DNA from: Symsagittifera roscoffensis | Taxonomy: Eukaryota; Xenacoelomorpha; Acoela; Convolutidae | Assembly: GCF_963678635.1 (NCBI RefSeq) | Contig: NC_087069.1 | Coordinates: 24,788,303 to 24,852,302 of the forward strand | DNA length: 64,000 nucleotides | Reading direction: 5' to 3' | Part shown: positions 36,346 through 49,119 of the stretch, in pieces | How positions within the stretch are numbered: position 1 is the stretch's first letter | Layout: every line of letters starts with the position of its first letter | The notes under the pieces: generated by a model | The model's input: only the letters and a program-made list of their open reading frames with translations | Databases searched by the model: none | Told to the model about the DNA's origin: nothing | Translations under genes and position numbers: made by a program

Positions 36346-36699
36346 TTTAAGCGAAAGAACAATTAAGAATCGAAAGATTTTTGATTAAAATTACGTTTGG
36401 TAAAAATTTGTTTTTCAGTTTTTGTGTTTTGAACCTAACCATGGAAACTTATTTCGACAAAATTTTTTTTTTTGGATTGTCTCGATTAGCATGATTAGAA
36501 GAAAATGACAAATTCCCACTAGTGTTCATTTTTTATAGTCTCCGTCAAACTGCACAGTTTTGTCGGGAATGTTTTAAAATTTTCTAGAACAGAGTTTGAT
36601 TAAATTGTTTCAGGCTTTACTGATTTTTATAGTTTCGGTTATAGTTAGACTAAGTTGGTTGAAATTTACTTAGTAAAATTGCCTAGAACGCAAGTTTTC

Positions 36700-37275
36700 T
36701 TACAAATATACATTCACACATGCTTACGAACATACATACCTAGACACATGCATACGTACAGAGAAACATGTTTACATTGATATATACATAAATACCTACA
36801 TATATACATACTACATACACATTTTTAGACATCCATACATACATACATATATACATAAAAACATATATACACACATGCATATATACATACATACATACAG
36901 ACGTACATATATACATACAAACATACGATCACACCTGCATAGATACATACATGCAAACATACATTTATCCATATACATATACAAACATATACATATATAC
37001 ATATTTGTAAATCTACATACCATCATAGGTACATACATAAATACACACGAACGTGCATTTTAAACTTAACGCAGACGCAAAATACACACGCTTATCCACA
37101 CATACATGTATAAATGTAAACGTTTACACATAAATAATTTGAACATTCATATACACAAACAATTTAATACATACATACATACATACATACATACATACAT
37201 ACATACATACATACATACATACATACATACATACATACATACATACATACATACATACATACATACATACATACA

Positions 37276-37309
<34 letters not shown>

Positions 37310-37310
37310 C

Positions 37311-37341
<31 letters not shown>

Positions 37342-37395
37342 CATACATACATACATACATACATACATACATACATACATACATACATACATACA

Positions 37396-37427
<32 letters not shown>

Positions 37428-37500
37428 CATACATACATACATACATAAATACATACATACAAATATACATATATCTATACATAAATAGGTAAATATATAC
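36700..37500. repeat. (ACAT)n microsatellite with degenerate flanks
   Basis: A nearly perfect tetranucleotide ACAT/TACA tract spans about 37168-37460, with a few interruptions (for example near 37303 and 37423). A less regular ACATATAC-rich region extends back to about 36700. The long Tyr-Ile-His-Thr and Met-Tyr-Val-Cys frames across it are artefacts of the repeat. Confidence 0.97.
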
Positions 37501-40500
37501 ATGCATATAATCATACGTACAAAAATATATGAAAAAAAACGTAAAAACCAAACTACAGAGAGACAAAGAAAATACGTGTTTTTTGTTATTTCAAAAAACA
37601 GCAATAACCCACGTTGCAAACAGTAGCAACTACAAAAGTTGATAATTCAAAAACCAGTCAATTGGTTTACAAAAACAAATTAAAATAAATTGGAGAACTA
37701 TTTGAAAGGCAAAAGTTTCATTGTAACGAAACAAAAAAAATCCAGTCAGCTATTTAATTTTAAGGAAAACACGTTCAAACTTCTTTCCCACAATGATTCT
37801 TTTTTTGAAAAGACCTTATCTGCACTTTACTTAGCAAAAATTTTTGACCTATCAAACTACACTAGAAGCAAATCTAAATTAATTTAAATGATAACAATTT
37901 TCAAAAAAAAAAAAACGTTTATTTAGCTCAAGGTTTTTTGAAGTTTGCGACTAAATTTAATATTCATTTTTTAAGAAAAGATCAATTGAGTAGCCGTTAA
38001 AGGTCAGCATAATATGATTAAACTAATTCAGATATACCACTGCACAATACTTTCTTGAAATCGGCAAGAGCGTCAATCTCCATTTTTTCTACTTTTTTAC
38101 ATCAAATTCATTAGAATGATAACAATTTAATGAAGTTATTATCGTTTTTTCTGATCCTAGCATATCTAATGTTAGATATTGGAGTTTGTCTTCCTTCCAA
38201 CAGGAAAAAAAAAAACAAACCGTTTTTGTCACACAGGTGGAACCGTCAAAAAAGCCTTTAAGAAACACAAAACACAGCAAAAATTAGTTTCTAAATTGAA
38301 CAGACGGCTACTAAGCCGACAATGCGTAAATAGACGCTCATGGAGGCCAAAACGGAAAAAATACAACAAGATATAGTTGTCACAAAAACGTTGAGCAATT
38401 AAGTCTTGTAGCTTTGATTTTTTACCACAAAGCCTGACTGATTTTTTTGAAAAACATAATCGGAAATCATTTAGTTGGAATGAGGCTTTTAACAAACACA
38501 AACCCTATTTAAGTTATATTTTATCAGAAAAAGAATACTCAAAACAATTGCATCTACGATAAGAAATTCTGACCGCACAAAAGTCCCATAACGCGGCACT
38601 TCAGCCAAGAAAGCATAAGCAGACAAGCGAAAGTCCGTCATTGTTCTGCCACACCTAATTAACAAAAATCGAACCGCAAAAATTAAATTTGAAATTGAAA
38701 GTTTACAAGGATCTTTTTAATGAAAATAAGTACAGAATAAAAAAACCAAAATTTGTTTGACGAAACTTTAAATCAATTTCAATAAAAAACCACACAAACC
38801 AAAAATTAAGTTTTAAACGTTGGAGGTTGAGTCATGACTTTAGTTTTCTCAAACAATTTCGAAACCAAAAACTTAGCTTCCCCCGGAATGAAAATCTCAA
38901 ACACGTTCATCATCGAAATCCATACAATGGAAAAAGAATTACCATGAAATTCCATGAACTAAAATAATTGCATTAACAAAATTTGAAAAGTGTTTTTTCA
39001 AAGCATGAGTTTCTGTGAGAAGGAATTTTCCAAATTCTCGAAATGCATGAAAGGCATCTTTTCCATTGCTAAAAAATTTGACCTTCTTTGACAGTTCATG
39101 TTTTCTGATTGTCCTCAGACATTTTGGCAAGACTTTTTCGCAAAGAAGGTCAAACTGTGTCTTAACTGGCTACAGTAAAAAACATAACGCCATGTAGAGA
39201 TTCACCATTTCGATATACACAATATTTTGATGGAATTAACATAGCCAACAGACACTTGGGAATAATCAAAAACGCTAACAAAGACAGATAAAAAACACTG
39301 ACTTGAAACAGTTTCAAAGTCAATAAAAATACAAATGCTCTTAAGGCACTTTGAACTTCGAAAGCAATTAAAAATTCACACCTTCTTAGTTTAATCACTG
39401 AAATTGAGAAAAATAAAATTAATCAAAAGTTAAACTTTCCATTCCGCCAAAAAACGTACCCATTTTTGCAATTAAAACTCGATCAAATTTTATACCTTTT
39501 TGGCTTTCAGAGTCAGAAAACTCAGTAAGTGCATATATACCTATATGCATTCGAGAGTGCCTTAAAGTGTATGGATGCACATGTGTAAGAAGTAAAACAT
39601 TTCAAGATTTTTTTCAGAAAATGGTCATGACCCATAAAAGAGTATAATTTACGTTCTTCGACCAATAAATATTCAGAAGAGAGATAAAGTTGGTCTGACT
39701 TTGCTGCATTATATCGATTTTTCTATTTTTTTTCCAATATAGAAGCCACATTTTCAAACTTTTCCTGAGTTTTTAAGGTTAAGATATACTCCCCGTTCTC
39801 TGGTTGATATTTTTCTGCAGAGGCGACCTGAAACCTGAGGCTTTCCAGTGTACTAAAAGAAAGAAGGATATTAAGCGTATGATAAGGCAATCCTTTTGAA
39901 GTTGTCTGCATGCACCCGAAAACCTGCCATGGCAGTGATAGTATGTGAGAACAAACTGTAAGTGCTGTAAAAATTACCTAGCAAGACACAAAAAACTTTT
40001 AAATTTTGAACGAAAAGCTTGGAAGCCTGATTAAGACTTCGACTGGATACTGAATAGAAAAAAGAGAAGGAGGTCGAAATTTTCTTCGAATATCTAAGTT
40101 GAAAAAAAATCGAAACAACTGTAACGGCAAAAACCTTGTTGTTTGTGTTGAATCATGTTTATAAACGGTTTTTAAACTATAAGAAGTCATTTACAGAGAG
40201 GTAACCTCGGAGCCACAGAAATTATTTCGACTCGTGTAAAAACTAATTTCACAACGGTCACAAAATGAAAACCGTTCATCTTCAAATTTCAATATTTTTT
40301 GACCCATCCGCAGTGACACCCAAAGCGAAAGAACATATATACAAACCCAAACTACGCCTCAAAAAATATATCCCTTAAAACCATAAATCCCTTGAAAACT
40401 GCATTCTCCTCAAACAAATCGATTCAATTTAAATTACATAGGCTTAAGCCGTTTCACCGAAGAAAGAAAAAAATCAATAGGTAAAAGAAAATCTTCAAAA

Positions 40501-42667
40501 TAAGATCAGTTTTAGTACGTTTTGCAATTTATAGATTTTTCAAAGGTTCAAACACAAACCAGATAATAGAAACAGCAATTGAGAAAAAAACGGAACGTGA
40601 ATCAAAAGAAGATGATACTAAAACCAAAAAAAAACTAATTTTTTTTCAAGAAGGTTGAATGAGAAAAGAGTTACCACTAAAACGAAGCCCACTTACTTAC
40701 TACCTAACACAACAGATTGTAGTACCAACAACTATTCAAGATAATTGGCAGGTTTGCCATACCCATCAACTTGATCAATCTCTGAACTAACTTGCTAATG
40801 GAAAAAATTTATAAACCGGTTACAACACTTTTGGTGGTCGCAAAGAAAAAAAAAATTCACTAAAACAATTTCACGTTTTGTTTTCAGTTTTATTTATTTA
40901 TACCTTTTAGTTTTACTACTTTTTTCTTGGTTGATTGGTTTTTGAGGAAAATCAGAAACATTTCAAGGAAAAAGTGAAACAAGAAATTTTGACGGTTTTT
41001 CAAATTTCGAGCTCTTAAGAAGAAAAAATTTCTACACTGAAATGAATATTTTATAGTAAAAACTGTTTTAAGAAAAATTATGCAATCAAAAAAAGTGTTC
41101 AACATTTTTTTTAGAGTTCTAATCTTTTTTAAAAGATAAAAAATAAAAACATGATTCTCATCAGTTGCAGTTCCGTAATTTGGGAGCTTAGTTTGCCTGC
41201 TCCTTACAATTTTTTTTTAAAAAGAAAAAACAAAAAAATGAAATGACAATGACTGTTAGAACAGAGTCAAAGAACGCAACGAAACAAAAAAAAACGAAAA
41301 AATCGAAATGAAAGATCTGGATTCAAAACTTTTTCAATTTCAAGATCAACAAATGACCTTGACTTTTTGTGACCTTAATACGATTTTTTTCAATACTTCA
41401 AGTAGAAGCAACGGAATTTCAAAAAAAATTAACCGAATAAGAAAAAACAAAAAAACGAAATTGAAATTTTTTTCTCTACTTTATGTTTTTCTTTCAAAGA
41501 AAATAAAATCCACGAAACATTATTCAAAGTTCGGAAAGATGTGATTTCCTCAAAATTTTTTAAATGACCTACCTCAATTCAATTTGGAACGAATTCTTAC
41601 ACAGACTAAATCTCTGCTTACAGGTTTACAGCACATCATCTATTGCCCTATTAGTTGTCACAGGTTGGCCAAATCTTCAAATCCTCTATAACTTTACAAG
41701 GATCAGAGAAAAAAAGGTCCGTTAATAAGTCCAAAATTTTAACCCAAAAATGGATCAATTTGATTTTTCATCAGGCAAAAACTACTCTAAAACTACCGAG
41801 TCGAACACGGACAAACTGTATCAAGAAGGTGAGCCTCTCACGCAGCACAGAAAATTTAGAATGATATAATCTCCAAAAAGTAGATTTAACCTCCAAATCT
41901 TTTTAAGCAAAAAAAATGTTCGAATCTATTTAACTATACACGATAATTGCCCATTATACATCATATAAATCATTATTTACTGTAAACTGGCGAAATTAGC
42001 TATCTTTTGGGAGAACAACACTTTTTGTCCTGAATTAGTAGTTAAAGTCGACGTCTGTCTGGAGAAAAGAAGCCCTCACGAGCACGAGTTAAATAGTTTC
42101 TGTAACTTTAGCTCAAGTCAAGAAAACTTTTCGAATGGTATATAAAAATTCCGTCAAACTTTGCTAGTAAGAAAACCATAAAGTATGTACCACAACAAAC
42201 ATCAAGTGTGGAAGCTTGAATCGAACAAAATTAATTCCGATCATTTTGCTTTGCTCAAAACAGGTTTAAACATTTTTGTTGTATGGAACAACTCAACAAT
42301 CATAAAAATTTTGCCTTGTGTTTCATCATTATAATTCAAATCTTCATAGAGTGCATAAAATAGTCCAGAGCTTAACCATTTTGTCTTCGGACCCCCAGGT
42401 TTTCACAAAAAAATGAAGACTTGGTATTTTTTTAACACTTGAACTGAAGGAGTCAAAACCTTCAATGGTATAAAAAAGTTTTTTTTGTTAAATCTATCAT
42501 TTTAAATGCCCAAATTTTAATTGAAGAAACACTCAAAGGACAAATTATCTGCATTTTCTCTAAAAACCAGGAAATAAAAACTATGCAACGTTTTTCATTT
42601 TCCAAAATCCCTTTTTCAAGGCGGATTAACTAAATACGCATAAGTAGAATGAAATATATCCCGCATT
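37501..42667. other. AT-rich stretch with no gene I can support
   Basis: Only short frames are present. The frame at 38179-38376 on + is Lys/Arg-rich (KKAFKKHKTQQKLVSKLNRR) but has no recognisable domain and could be chance. No repeats longer than a few tens of bases, RNA structure or splice pattern stands out. Confidence 0.4.
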
Positions 42668-42923
42668 AATTGCCCCCCAATTTAACCATTCTCAAACCAC
42701 CAGATTTAGAAAAAAATAAAAACAGATCAATTGATTTTTACAAATCACCTCAAGACAGCAAAAAATTAATATAATTAAAAACTAGTATGCTAGAGAAAGA
42801 CGTCCAATTAAGTAGTCGGAATTGGTCTGGACAAAGAAAAACTACTCCGAAAAAAATTATTCTGTACATTTAATCAAAACTCATAATAAAAAGCCTCCAA
42901 GTTTGTTTTACGTATGAAAATCT
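42668..42923 (+). repeat. Direct repeat copy 1 (~255 bp)
   Basis: It shares 'TCTCAAACCA(C/T)C', 'TCAATTGATTT' and 'AGTCGGA(A/G)TT(G)GTCTGGACAAAG' in order with 43048-43288, ending at 'GTTTGTTTT'. About 75-80% identity by eye. Confidence 0.6.
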
Positions 42924-42954
42924 TTAAACACTAGCAACAAAACGACAAAAAGCA

Positions 42955-43045
42955 GCTCTATAAAGTGAAATGAAAAAAGTAGAAAAAAATCTCAACTTAG
43001 TAAAACTTTGCTTACGCGGAGGAGTCGAACCATCAACCTTGAGAA
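42955..43045 (-). mobile_element. Partial tRNA-derived SINE-like copy (B box present)
   Basis: On - this contains GGTTCGACTCC, a canonical pol III B box, followed by the same downstream sequence as the copy at 43880-44056 (GCGTAAGCAAAGTTTTACTAAGTTGAGATTT...). The tRNA 5' part with the A box is replaced by the direct-repeat sequence, so it is truncated at the 5' side. Confidence 0.5.
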
Positions 43046-43047
43046 TA

Positions 43048-43288
43048 TAAACCACCAATTTATCAAAAAGTTCAATTTCTCAAACCATCTAATTTAAAAA
43101 ATTAAACACAAGTCAATTGATTTCTTACAATTCAGCTCAATTCAACAAAAACTTCGGTTGCTCAAAAAATATTTACATTTGAATAGTCGGAGTTTGTCTG
43201 GACAAAGAGAAACTACTCCGAAAACAATTATTCTGTACATTTATTGAAAAGTAGTACAAAAGGTCTTCACGTTTGTTTTGCTAATGAA
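43048..43288 (+). repeat. Direct repeat copy 2 (~240 bp)
   Basis: Partner of 42668-42923. It ends just as the 74-codon frame at 43284 begins. Confidence 0.6.
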
Positions 43289-43508
43289 ACACAAAGACGA
43301 TGCTGATTTCTTTAAACAATCATATATAGAAGTTGATTTCAACGACTTACAAGATTTTGAGGCTGTTAGAATGTCAGTTGCGGAGTCCCATGATTTCACC
43401 AAAGAAGACATGTGCTTCACGAAAGATCCTGCTAAAAATAGTGAAAAAACAATCTACAGACAGTCATTGGACGCAAGAAAAACAGAAAAAATACTGACTT
43501 GTTTTTGA
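43284..43508 (+). CDS. Unidentified 74-residue frame, polar
   Basis: ATG at 43284 to TGA at 43506-43508. The peptide is polar and acidic at first (MKHKDDADFFKQSYIEVDFN), then DFEAVRMSVAESHDFTKEDM, ending in a Lys/Arg-rich stretch. Composition is more protein-like than the surrounding AT-rich shadow frames, but no family is recognised. It lies between a direct repeat and a SINE-like copy, so it may be a fragment of a mobile-element gene. A donor-like site is not obvious. Confidence 0.3.
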   Translation: MKHKDDADFFKQSYIEVDFNDLQDFEAVRMSVAESHDFTKEDMCFTKDPAKNSEKTIYRQSLDARKTEKILTCF

Positions 43509-43879
43509 AAAAAGAACAAAATGTATAAATGCCCTTAAAATCTTTCAAATTCTAGTACACTTTATAATGGTTATGAGTAAACTGAATCAATAAATTTTTA
43601 TTTCGCTGGGAGATGTAAAAATCAAATACCACTTTCGAATCTAGAAATTGACCACGATATCAATAGTGGAGTTCACCTTCCTTTTAACTAAAATCATGAA
43701 CTGAGTTGAAAAACCAAAATGCGAAAAAATATATTATGCCTGATTAAATTGTAAAACTTGCTAAAAACAGAAAAATAATCATTACAACCTTTATAAGAGT
43801 CTGAAATACGTTCAACGACTATGCATCATTTAGAATTCAACAAAACTACACAGCCTACATAAAATTAAACACCGAAGCC

Positions 43880-44056
43880 AAGCTGCGCTTTGCGAACACT
43901 TGCGAGAAAGCGACAAAAAAATAGCTCTATAAAGTGGAATGAAAAAAGTAGAATTAAATCTCAACTTAGTAAAACCTTGCCTACGCGACGGAGTTGATCC
44001 ATCAACCTTGAGAATGAAACTCTCGCGTCCTTCCCACTCAGCCACTCATGCTTATT
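43880..44056 (-). mobile_element. tRNA-derived SINE-like element
   Basis: On - this reads TGGCTGAGTGG (pol III A box), a GAGAGTTTCATTCTC arm resembling an anticodon stem-loop, and GATCAACTCC (B box pattern GWTCRANNC). The boxes are ~45 bp apart, as in tRNA genes. After the B box comes CGTCGCGTAGGCAAGGTTTTACTAAGTTGAGATTT..., which is not tRNA-like but is shared with 42955-43045. A tRNA-like head with a shared unrelated body is the structure of a SINE. It could also be a decayed tRNA pseudogene within a larger repeat. The anticodon arm is imperfect (4 bp stem for a 7-nt loop). Confidence 0.55.
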
Positions 44057-46194
44057 AATCTTGAACACTAGACAAAAAAAAGCAGAGAACAGTTGCAATG
44101 AAGATTCCGATGATACAGATCAATATTAGAAAAAAGTGCCACCAAATGAGCACTCGGCGTTGCCAGCAAGTAATGAAAATGTCGTTTCATACTAATACAC
44201 TGATCTTGCTAACTTGCTATTGTTCATTTGCAATTTTTTGAAAGTTTATTTATTGGGGCGCATTTTGGAAGGTTTTGAAACCAAAAATTTTTTTTTGATA
44301 CGCCTTCTCTGCAGAAACACTTCCTTTTTAAAAATCTTCAAATTTTGAGTCTCGCATTGAGAATACGTAGAGTAAAAAATCTTAGAGATTAAAAAAGTCT
44401 TTTGACTAACTTTTTTTTTGATAACAATCATCGAATTGAATCAGTGGATAAACTATTTTTCCTTCAAGAAATCTGAAAAAATAAAAAAATTTCCCTCTTT
44501 TTTGCCCTATTTATTCCAAAAACTTATTGAAAAAAAACAATTAAAATCTCGCATTTAGACAAAGTATGAATAAACAAAAAAATTTTTATAGAATCTGTGA
44601 TATCAGAAAACAGCTAAAAAACTTTTCATTACGAGGCCAAACTGTGCACTGGATTGGCGCACAATTTTGTGTCTGTATGTTCCTGGATTCCAGAGACAAA
44701 GCTTTAATCATGTTGAAACTTTGTCGGAACGATCAAAGGAAAAGAAAGAACAAAAGAAGAACAAAGGGAGCGTCCTTTTGCGGAATCCGCTTACAAAGCA
44801 CAAAATGAACGGTTTGGCCTCGTAATGTTCTCTAAAATTTTGACATCCTTCCTTTTTCAAACTCATTGAAAAATAGATTTAGCCACATCCCCATCTTTAG
44901 TTCAGAAAAATACACAATTTATGAAAGATCACAACAAATTTGTAAAAGCTATGATACCAGAGAACTGCTAATAAATCAATTTTAGCTGGATCTTTGATTG
45001 TTTTGTTATCAATTGGGTCAATTACCCTTTAGTGTGTTGTTTTTAATCAAAATTAGAATGAAAATTAAAAAGAAAAATTTAGAAAGAGGTAGATAGCGTA
45101 TCAGGTAGAATGTCCACTAAAAAATTTGAGTATTTGATGACCAAATGATTTCCTTAACAGAACTGACTAATATAATCAAAAAAGAAAACAAGATTATGAA
45201 AAAACTGTTTTTAATCACCTTCAACCCACGCTTGCGGTTATATAATAATCAAGACCCCAACTCTACACTAAAAGGCACATTGGACTTTTGCTTTCTCAAC
45301 TTCAACAGTTCTTGATTGAAACAAACAAAGAACCATATCTTCAATTCAAAATTGAACATATCAAAAACTCAATAAACGAAACAATGCCTAACTCTTCAGC
45401 TTTTTCTTTAAGAACCGAAACAAAAATCAACGAAATAATTTTTTTGTGAACTAAGATTTTTAAATTCTGAAACTGTTCAGTAGCAAGGATTAAAAAAATG
45501 AGAGCTTTCCCTTGAAAGCTTTCGCTGTTAAATTTCTCTTTTTTTACTAGCTCTGTGGAAATAACAAACTTGTATCCGATTTCTTAAAATTGCATTCGAT
45601 GAGAGTAATGATTCAACGGATAACTTCTTGTTGAACTTTACGATTACCAATCATTTGGTTTATATGGCGTTTAAAACTTACCAAGACTAACATGAACATA
45701 CAAAATAAACAAAAACTTATCAAGTTTTGCAGCCCAGATGTTTCAGCAGCTTAGAATCACTCTCGCTTTCCTTGTTTCTCGACCGACACTTGCAATGAGT
45801 TGTTTGAGTCTGAGTTAGTTTTAGTTTTTCCGTCCTGCATTCTGAGGAAATCTGCTTGTTACTTTGGTCTACTGCATTTTCGGTTATAAACAAAACTGGA
45901 ATTGATTCAGTACTTGGATTTGAAATCAGAAAAAATTTGCACTGGTAATTTGATAGTTATTTCCTTGCTTACACTTGACACCGTGTTCTGAGGCGCTTTG
46001 CTTTTTTTTGAGTGGAAGAGATATATAAATCCGTAGAATGTCGAAGCAGTTTTAATTATGTTATCTAATTTTTAAGCCTTTGCAAAAACTTACTTTCAAA
46101 TTTACCAACTGATCAGATTACACTACTGTAGGAAAATGAAATTATAGAAAATCAGAGTATTTTCAAATCAGGTTAGTTCTTAAATTAAATTGCA

Positions 46195-46335
46195 CAATGA
46201 CGCGCAATGACGTATCTAGCTGCATTGAATTTCAACCAATAAAAAACTATCGTTTTGCAGCATGATTGTGAAATTATAGGTGCATTGAAAACTATCCTAT
46301 TAAAAAGCGTCGTTTCGCGGCATGATTACAAAACT
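46195..46335 (+). repeat. Imperfect tandem duplication, ~65 bp unit
   Basis: TGCATTGAA...TATCGTTTTGCAGCATGATT(G/A) occurs twice in succession (about 46220-46275 and 46282-46336). Confidence 0.55.
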
Positions 46336-47756
46336 TTAACTCTCGGGTAATCGTCTTAACATGTTCTTCTCCTCGCGCCGAGAAGAGATTTTTTCGAAAA
46401 TATATCTACAATCCGCTTCTGCCTCTTTTCATCTGACAAACTCCTAGCCCTCTTTTTCTTGGCGAAAGATATTAGACAACCATAGGACCATCATGTTATC
46501 TTCTTTTGACTCGGATAAAACCGCCCTGATGGACTGATGAATATTAGGTTAAGGGTTCCCAGATTTCTCGCTTTCGAATTAGTTTCTCCTTTTTCTCCCC
46601 AGTTAGTCGTGCCTTTCAAAGCTTTTTCGTATTAGTTTCGGTTTCTTTTTTTCGTTTTTTCAATACCTTTGATTTTTTTGCGGAATTGAGCTTTAAAAAA
46701 ATGGTATTTCGGGCGTAATCTCCTAAATGATAATGAGATTATTTCCTAAACGTGATTATTTCCTAAATGATAAGGAGATGATATTTCCTAAACGTGTGTT
46801 ATCAATGATGCGACAAATTTTTTTTTACGTTTGTGAACTTATTAAGATCTAGCATGACCCTAACTTTTTGCCTCACCATATGAATCCAACATTTGACCAA
46901 ACATGTGGCTCTTTGATCTCTCCCTTCTGCAAATTATATTCAACCCCCCGGTCTTATCTTGGTATGATCTGATGCTTCTAAGTAAACTATAAATATGGTT
47001 TTAGCCCTTTAGATTTTTTATGTGACTTTGTTGATTTCATTATTTAAAACCTTAGACTATTTTTCTCTTATAAAGGTGTAGCAAGATTGGGTTAAACTTC
47101 TGCATTGGGTTCTAACCATAGAGGTAACTGTTTACTGGTATTTTTTGCTTGCTGGTTTAAATTAGTAAAAAAAATCCCTGTCTTTGGCTACTATAGCTCG
47201 ATTTATCCTGGGCTATGGTAAAGAGTAAAGGTTTAAAAGTAACCATTAAAAAGTTATGTTCCATAAGCCTATACATCACTAGAGGTTGCTCTTAAAACTT
47301 TTAGGGCTTTAAAAATCTGATTTAAAAATTTATTGAGATTAAAACTTTCTGCGCGTCAAAAATTTGCAAAAATGGCTTTTAAAAGATATTTGGCCTAAAC
47401 ACATCATTGAATGTCGATTGAAAAATCAAATCATTTTTTTCCTACCATTTTTCGTTAATTTTTTAATGTATTTGGTCTATTCTTTCCAAAGGGTTTGCTA
47501 TAGTTTCTGGGTTGACCTTCTAACGGACAAAAAAGCTGATTATACAATTCAACAAAAGGGGTCTATGAAAAAACGCTTATCATACTTTCTCCATTTCTGA
47601 AATTTCTATGACAACCAATATTTTCTATACAAACAAAGTTTTTTAATCCTTCAAAGCTCTCGTTCATCAGCAAAAAAAATTATTTCCGACAAATTTTTTT
47701 TTGCTTGGAAAAGATTCAATATTTTGCATATAACGTAGCCCACACATAAACTTTCC

Positions 47757-47935
47757 TCACAGGAGAACCACGAATCATTATTACATTTCTTCGTGTTGTC
47801 ATAAAGTTTGTTTTTCGCTTTTATATGAAAATATGCAACAGACTTTCTTAGGAGAACCAAGAATTACTATGACATTTCTCTGTGTTGTCAGAGTATGTTT
47901 TTCGACTTTAGATAAAAACATGCAACCTAACTAAA
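47757..47935 (+). repeat. Imperfect tandem duplication, ~90 bp unit
   Basis: The unit AGGAGAACCA(C/A)GAAT(C/T)A..ATGACATTTCT..GTGTTGTCA..GT.TGTTTTTCG.CTTTA occurs at about 47760-47840 and again at 47850-47932. Confidence 0.65.
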
Positions 47936-48851
47936 TCTGACAAAACAACAGGCCACAAATTGACAACGCTGGAATTTTCTAAATGGAGGCCACATAGAAG
48001 CCATAGACAAAAAATTTTGTCATACTACTGAGAAAAGTTCATTAGGTCATTTTAGTTGACATCTGACATTGCGTTAATCATAATTCCAATTAACTTAATA
48101 GTTTTTCTATTTGAGAAAACTTCTGGTTGTTGTGCTTCAGGCCCAACACAAAAATAGCGCAAAACTTGCATGAAAAAAAAAGCTTGTCATACAATTTCAT
48201 AGTATGGAAAAAATGTCTGTCTTGAAATTTCCAAATTTCTTGTCACTGCTTTCATACAATTTGTTTATTCTATAGAAATGTATTGTATTGTATGAAAATC
48301 GTTTCTTCATAGTAGGGAAAGGTACAAAAACATTTTTGTCATCCCGGATTGTTTTTCAAATAAACAAATTTTAGAATCAGGTGTTTGCTTAAGAACTTTG
48401 CGAAAAAATGTCTTTTGTTCTACAACATGTTGCCAAAAAACTTCAGCTGTTTTCATTAAGCATTTATCTAAGGGAAAAGAAACAATATAAACTTCTATCA
48501 ATTTATTTTTCTTGATGTTTTGAAACCCGTTTTTAAAAATGATTATAGACATTTGCTTGATAAATAAAATACGTTTAAATTTGATAAGTTTAGAAAAATT
48601 TCCTTTTTTTTTTCCTAGTTGCTGCTCTTCTGCAAAATTAAAACTCGACAATGTACAAAATTTTGTGTTGGGTTGAATTTGTATTTTTTTAAGGTTTCAA
48701 CTTCTCGTCTGAAGATGTTTTTTTTTGCTAACTAATTGGAACCTGATCTAAACTATATTTTATGATTGGATAAATTGGATATTTTACCACTGTAAAGTAT
48801 TTAATATTAACCAATCATAATCCATCTAACTAACAACCCACTTATTTGTAA

Positions 48852-48879
48852 GTGCTGAAATTACTTGTAATTTCAGCAC
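48852..48879. repeat. Perfect 12 bp stem, 4 nt loop hairpin
   Basis: GTGCTGAAATTA, loop CTTG, TAATTTCAGCAC. It lies close to where base composition changes to the A-rich + strand typical of the retroelement, preceded by TTGTAA at 48845-48850. It may mark the start of the element's 5' LTR or leader, but without the 3' LTR this cannot be tested here. Confidence 0.7.
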
Positions 48880-49119
48880 CAGAGAGATTTGAATTTAACT
48901 TAGAAATTAGTTGCCTCTCCAGGAGAACTTCAGCAGCCGCAACAAACCAGTATACCCTAGATCTATTGAGCCTAGCAGAGACTAGTTAAACACCCTGAGA
49001 CTAGAAAGTTTAAGAGTAAGATTAGGATCGGTATTAGACTAAGAAGTTGCACGAATCTATCCGGCCGAAAATAAGATAGCGTGACGAGCAGACGGTGTAC
49101 CCTATCCGAAATTACTCTA

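Larger units (their letters stand above)
44057..48851. other. AT-rich stretch with small tandem duplications only
   Basis: No gene is supported. Between 45700 and 46650 the sequence is somewhat less AT-rich and has CCAAT-like elements (ACCAATAAAA near 46240). It could be a promoter or gene edge, but no exon was found. Frames at 44566-44808 and 48307-48651 lack motifs. Confidence 0.4.

Noticed and set aside
37106-37619. Long frames of repeated Tyr-Ile-His-Thr or Met-Tyr-Val-Cys residues on both strands
   Set aside because: They are a direct consequence of the (ACAT)n microsatellite having no stop in any phase, and are not genes.
46534-46540. CTGATGA, part of a hammerhead ribozyme core
   Set aside because: No GAAA core partner at suitable distance and no supporting stems were found.
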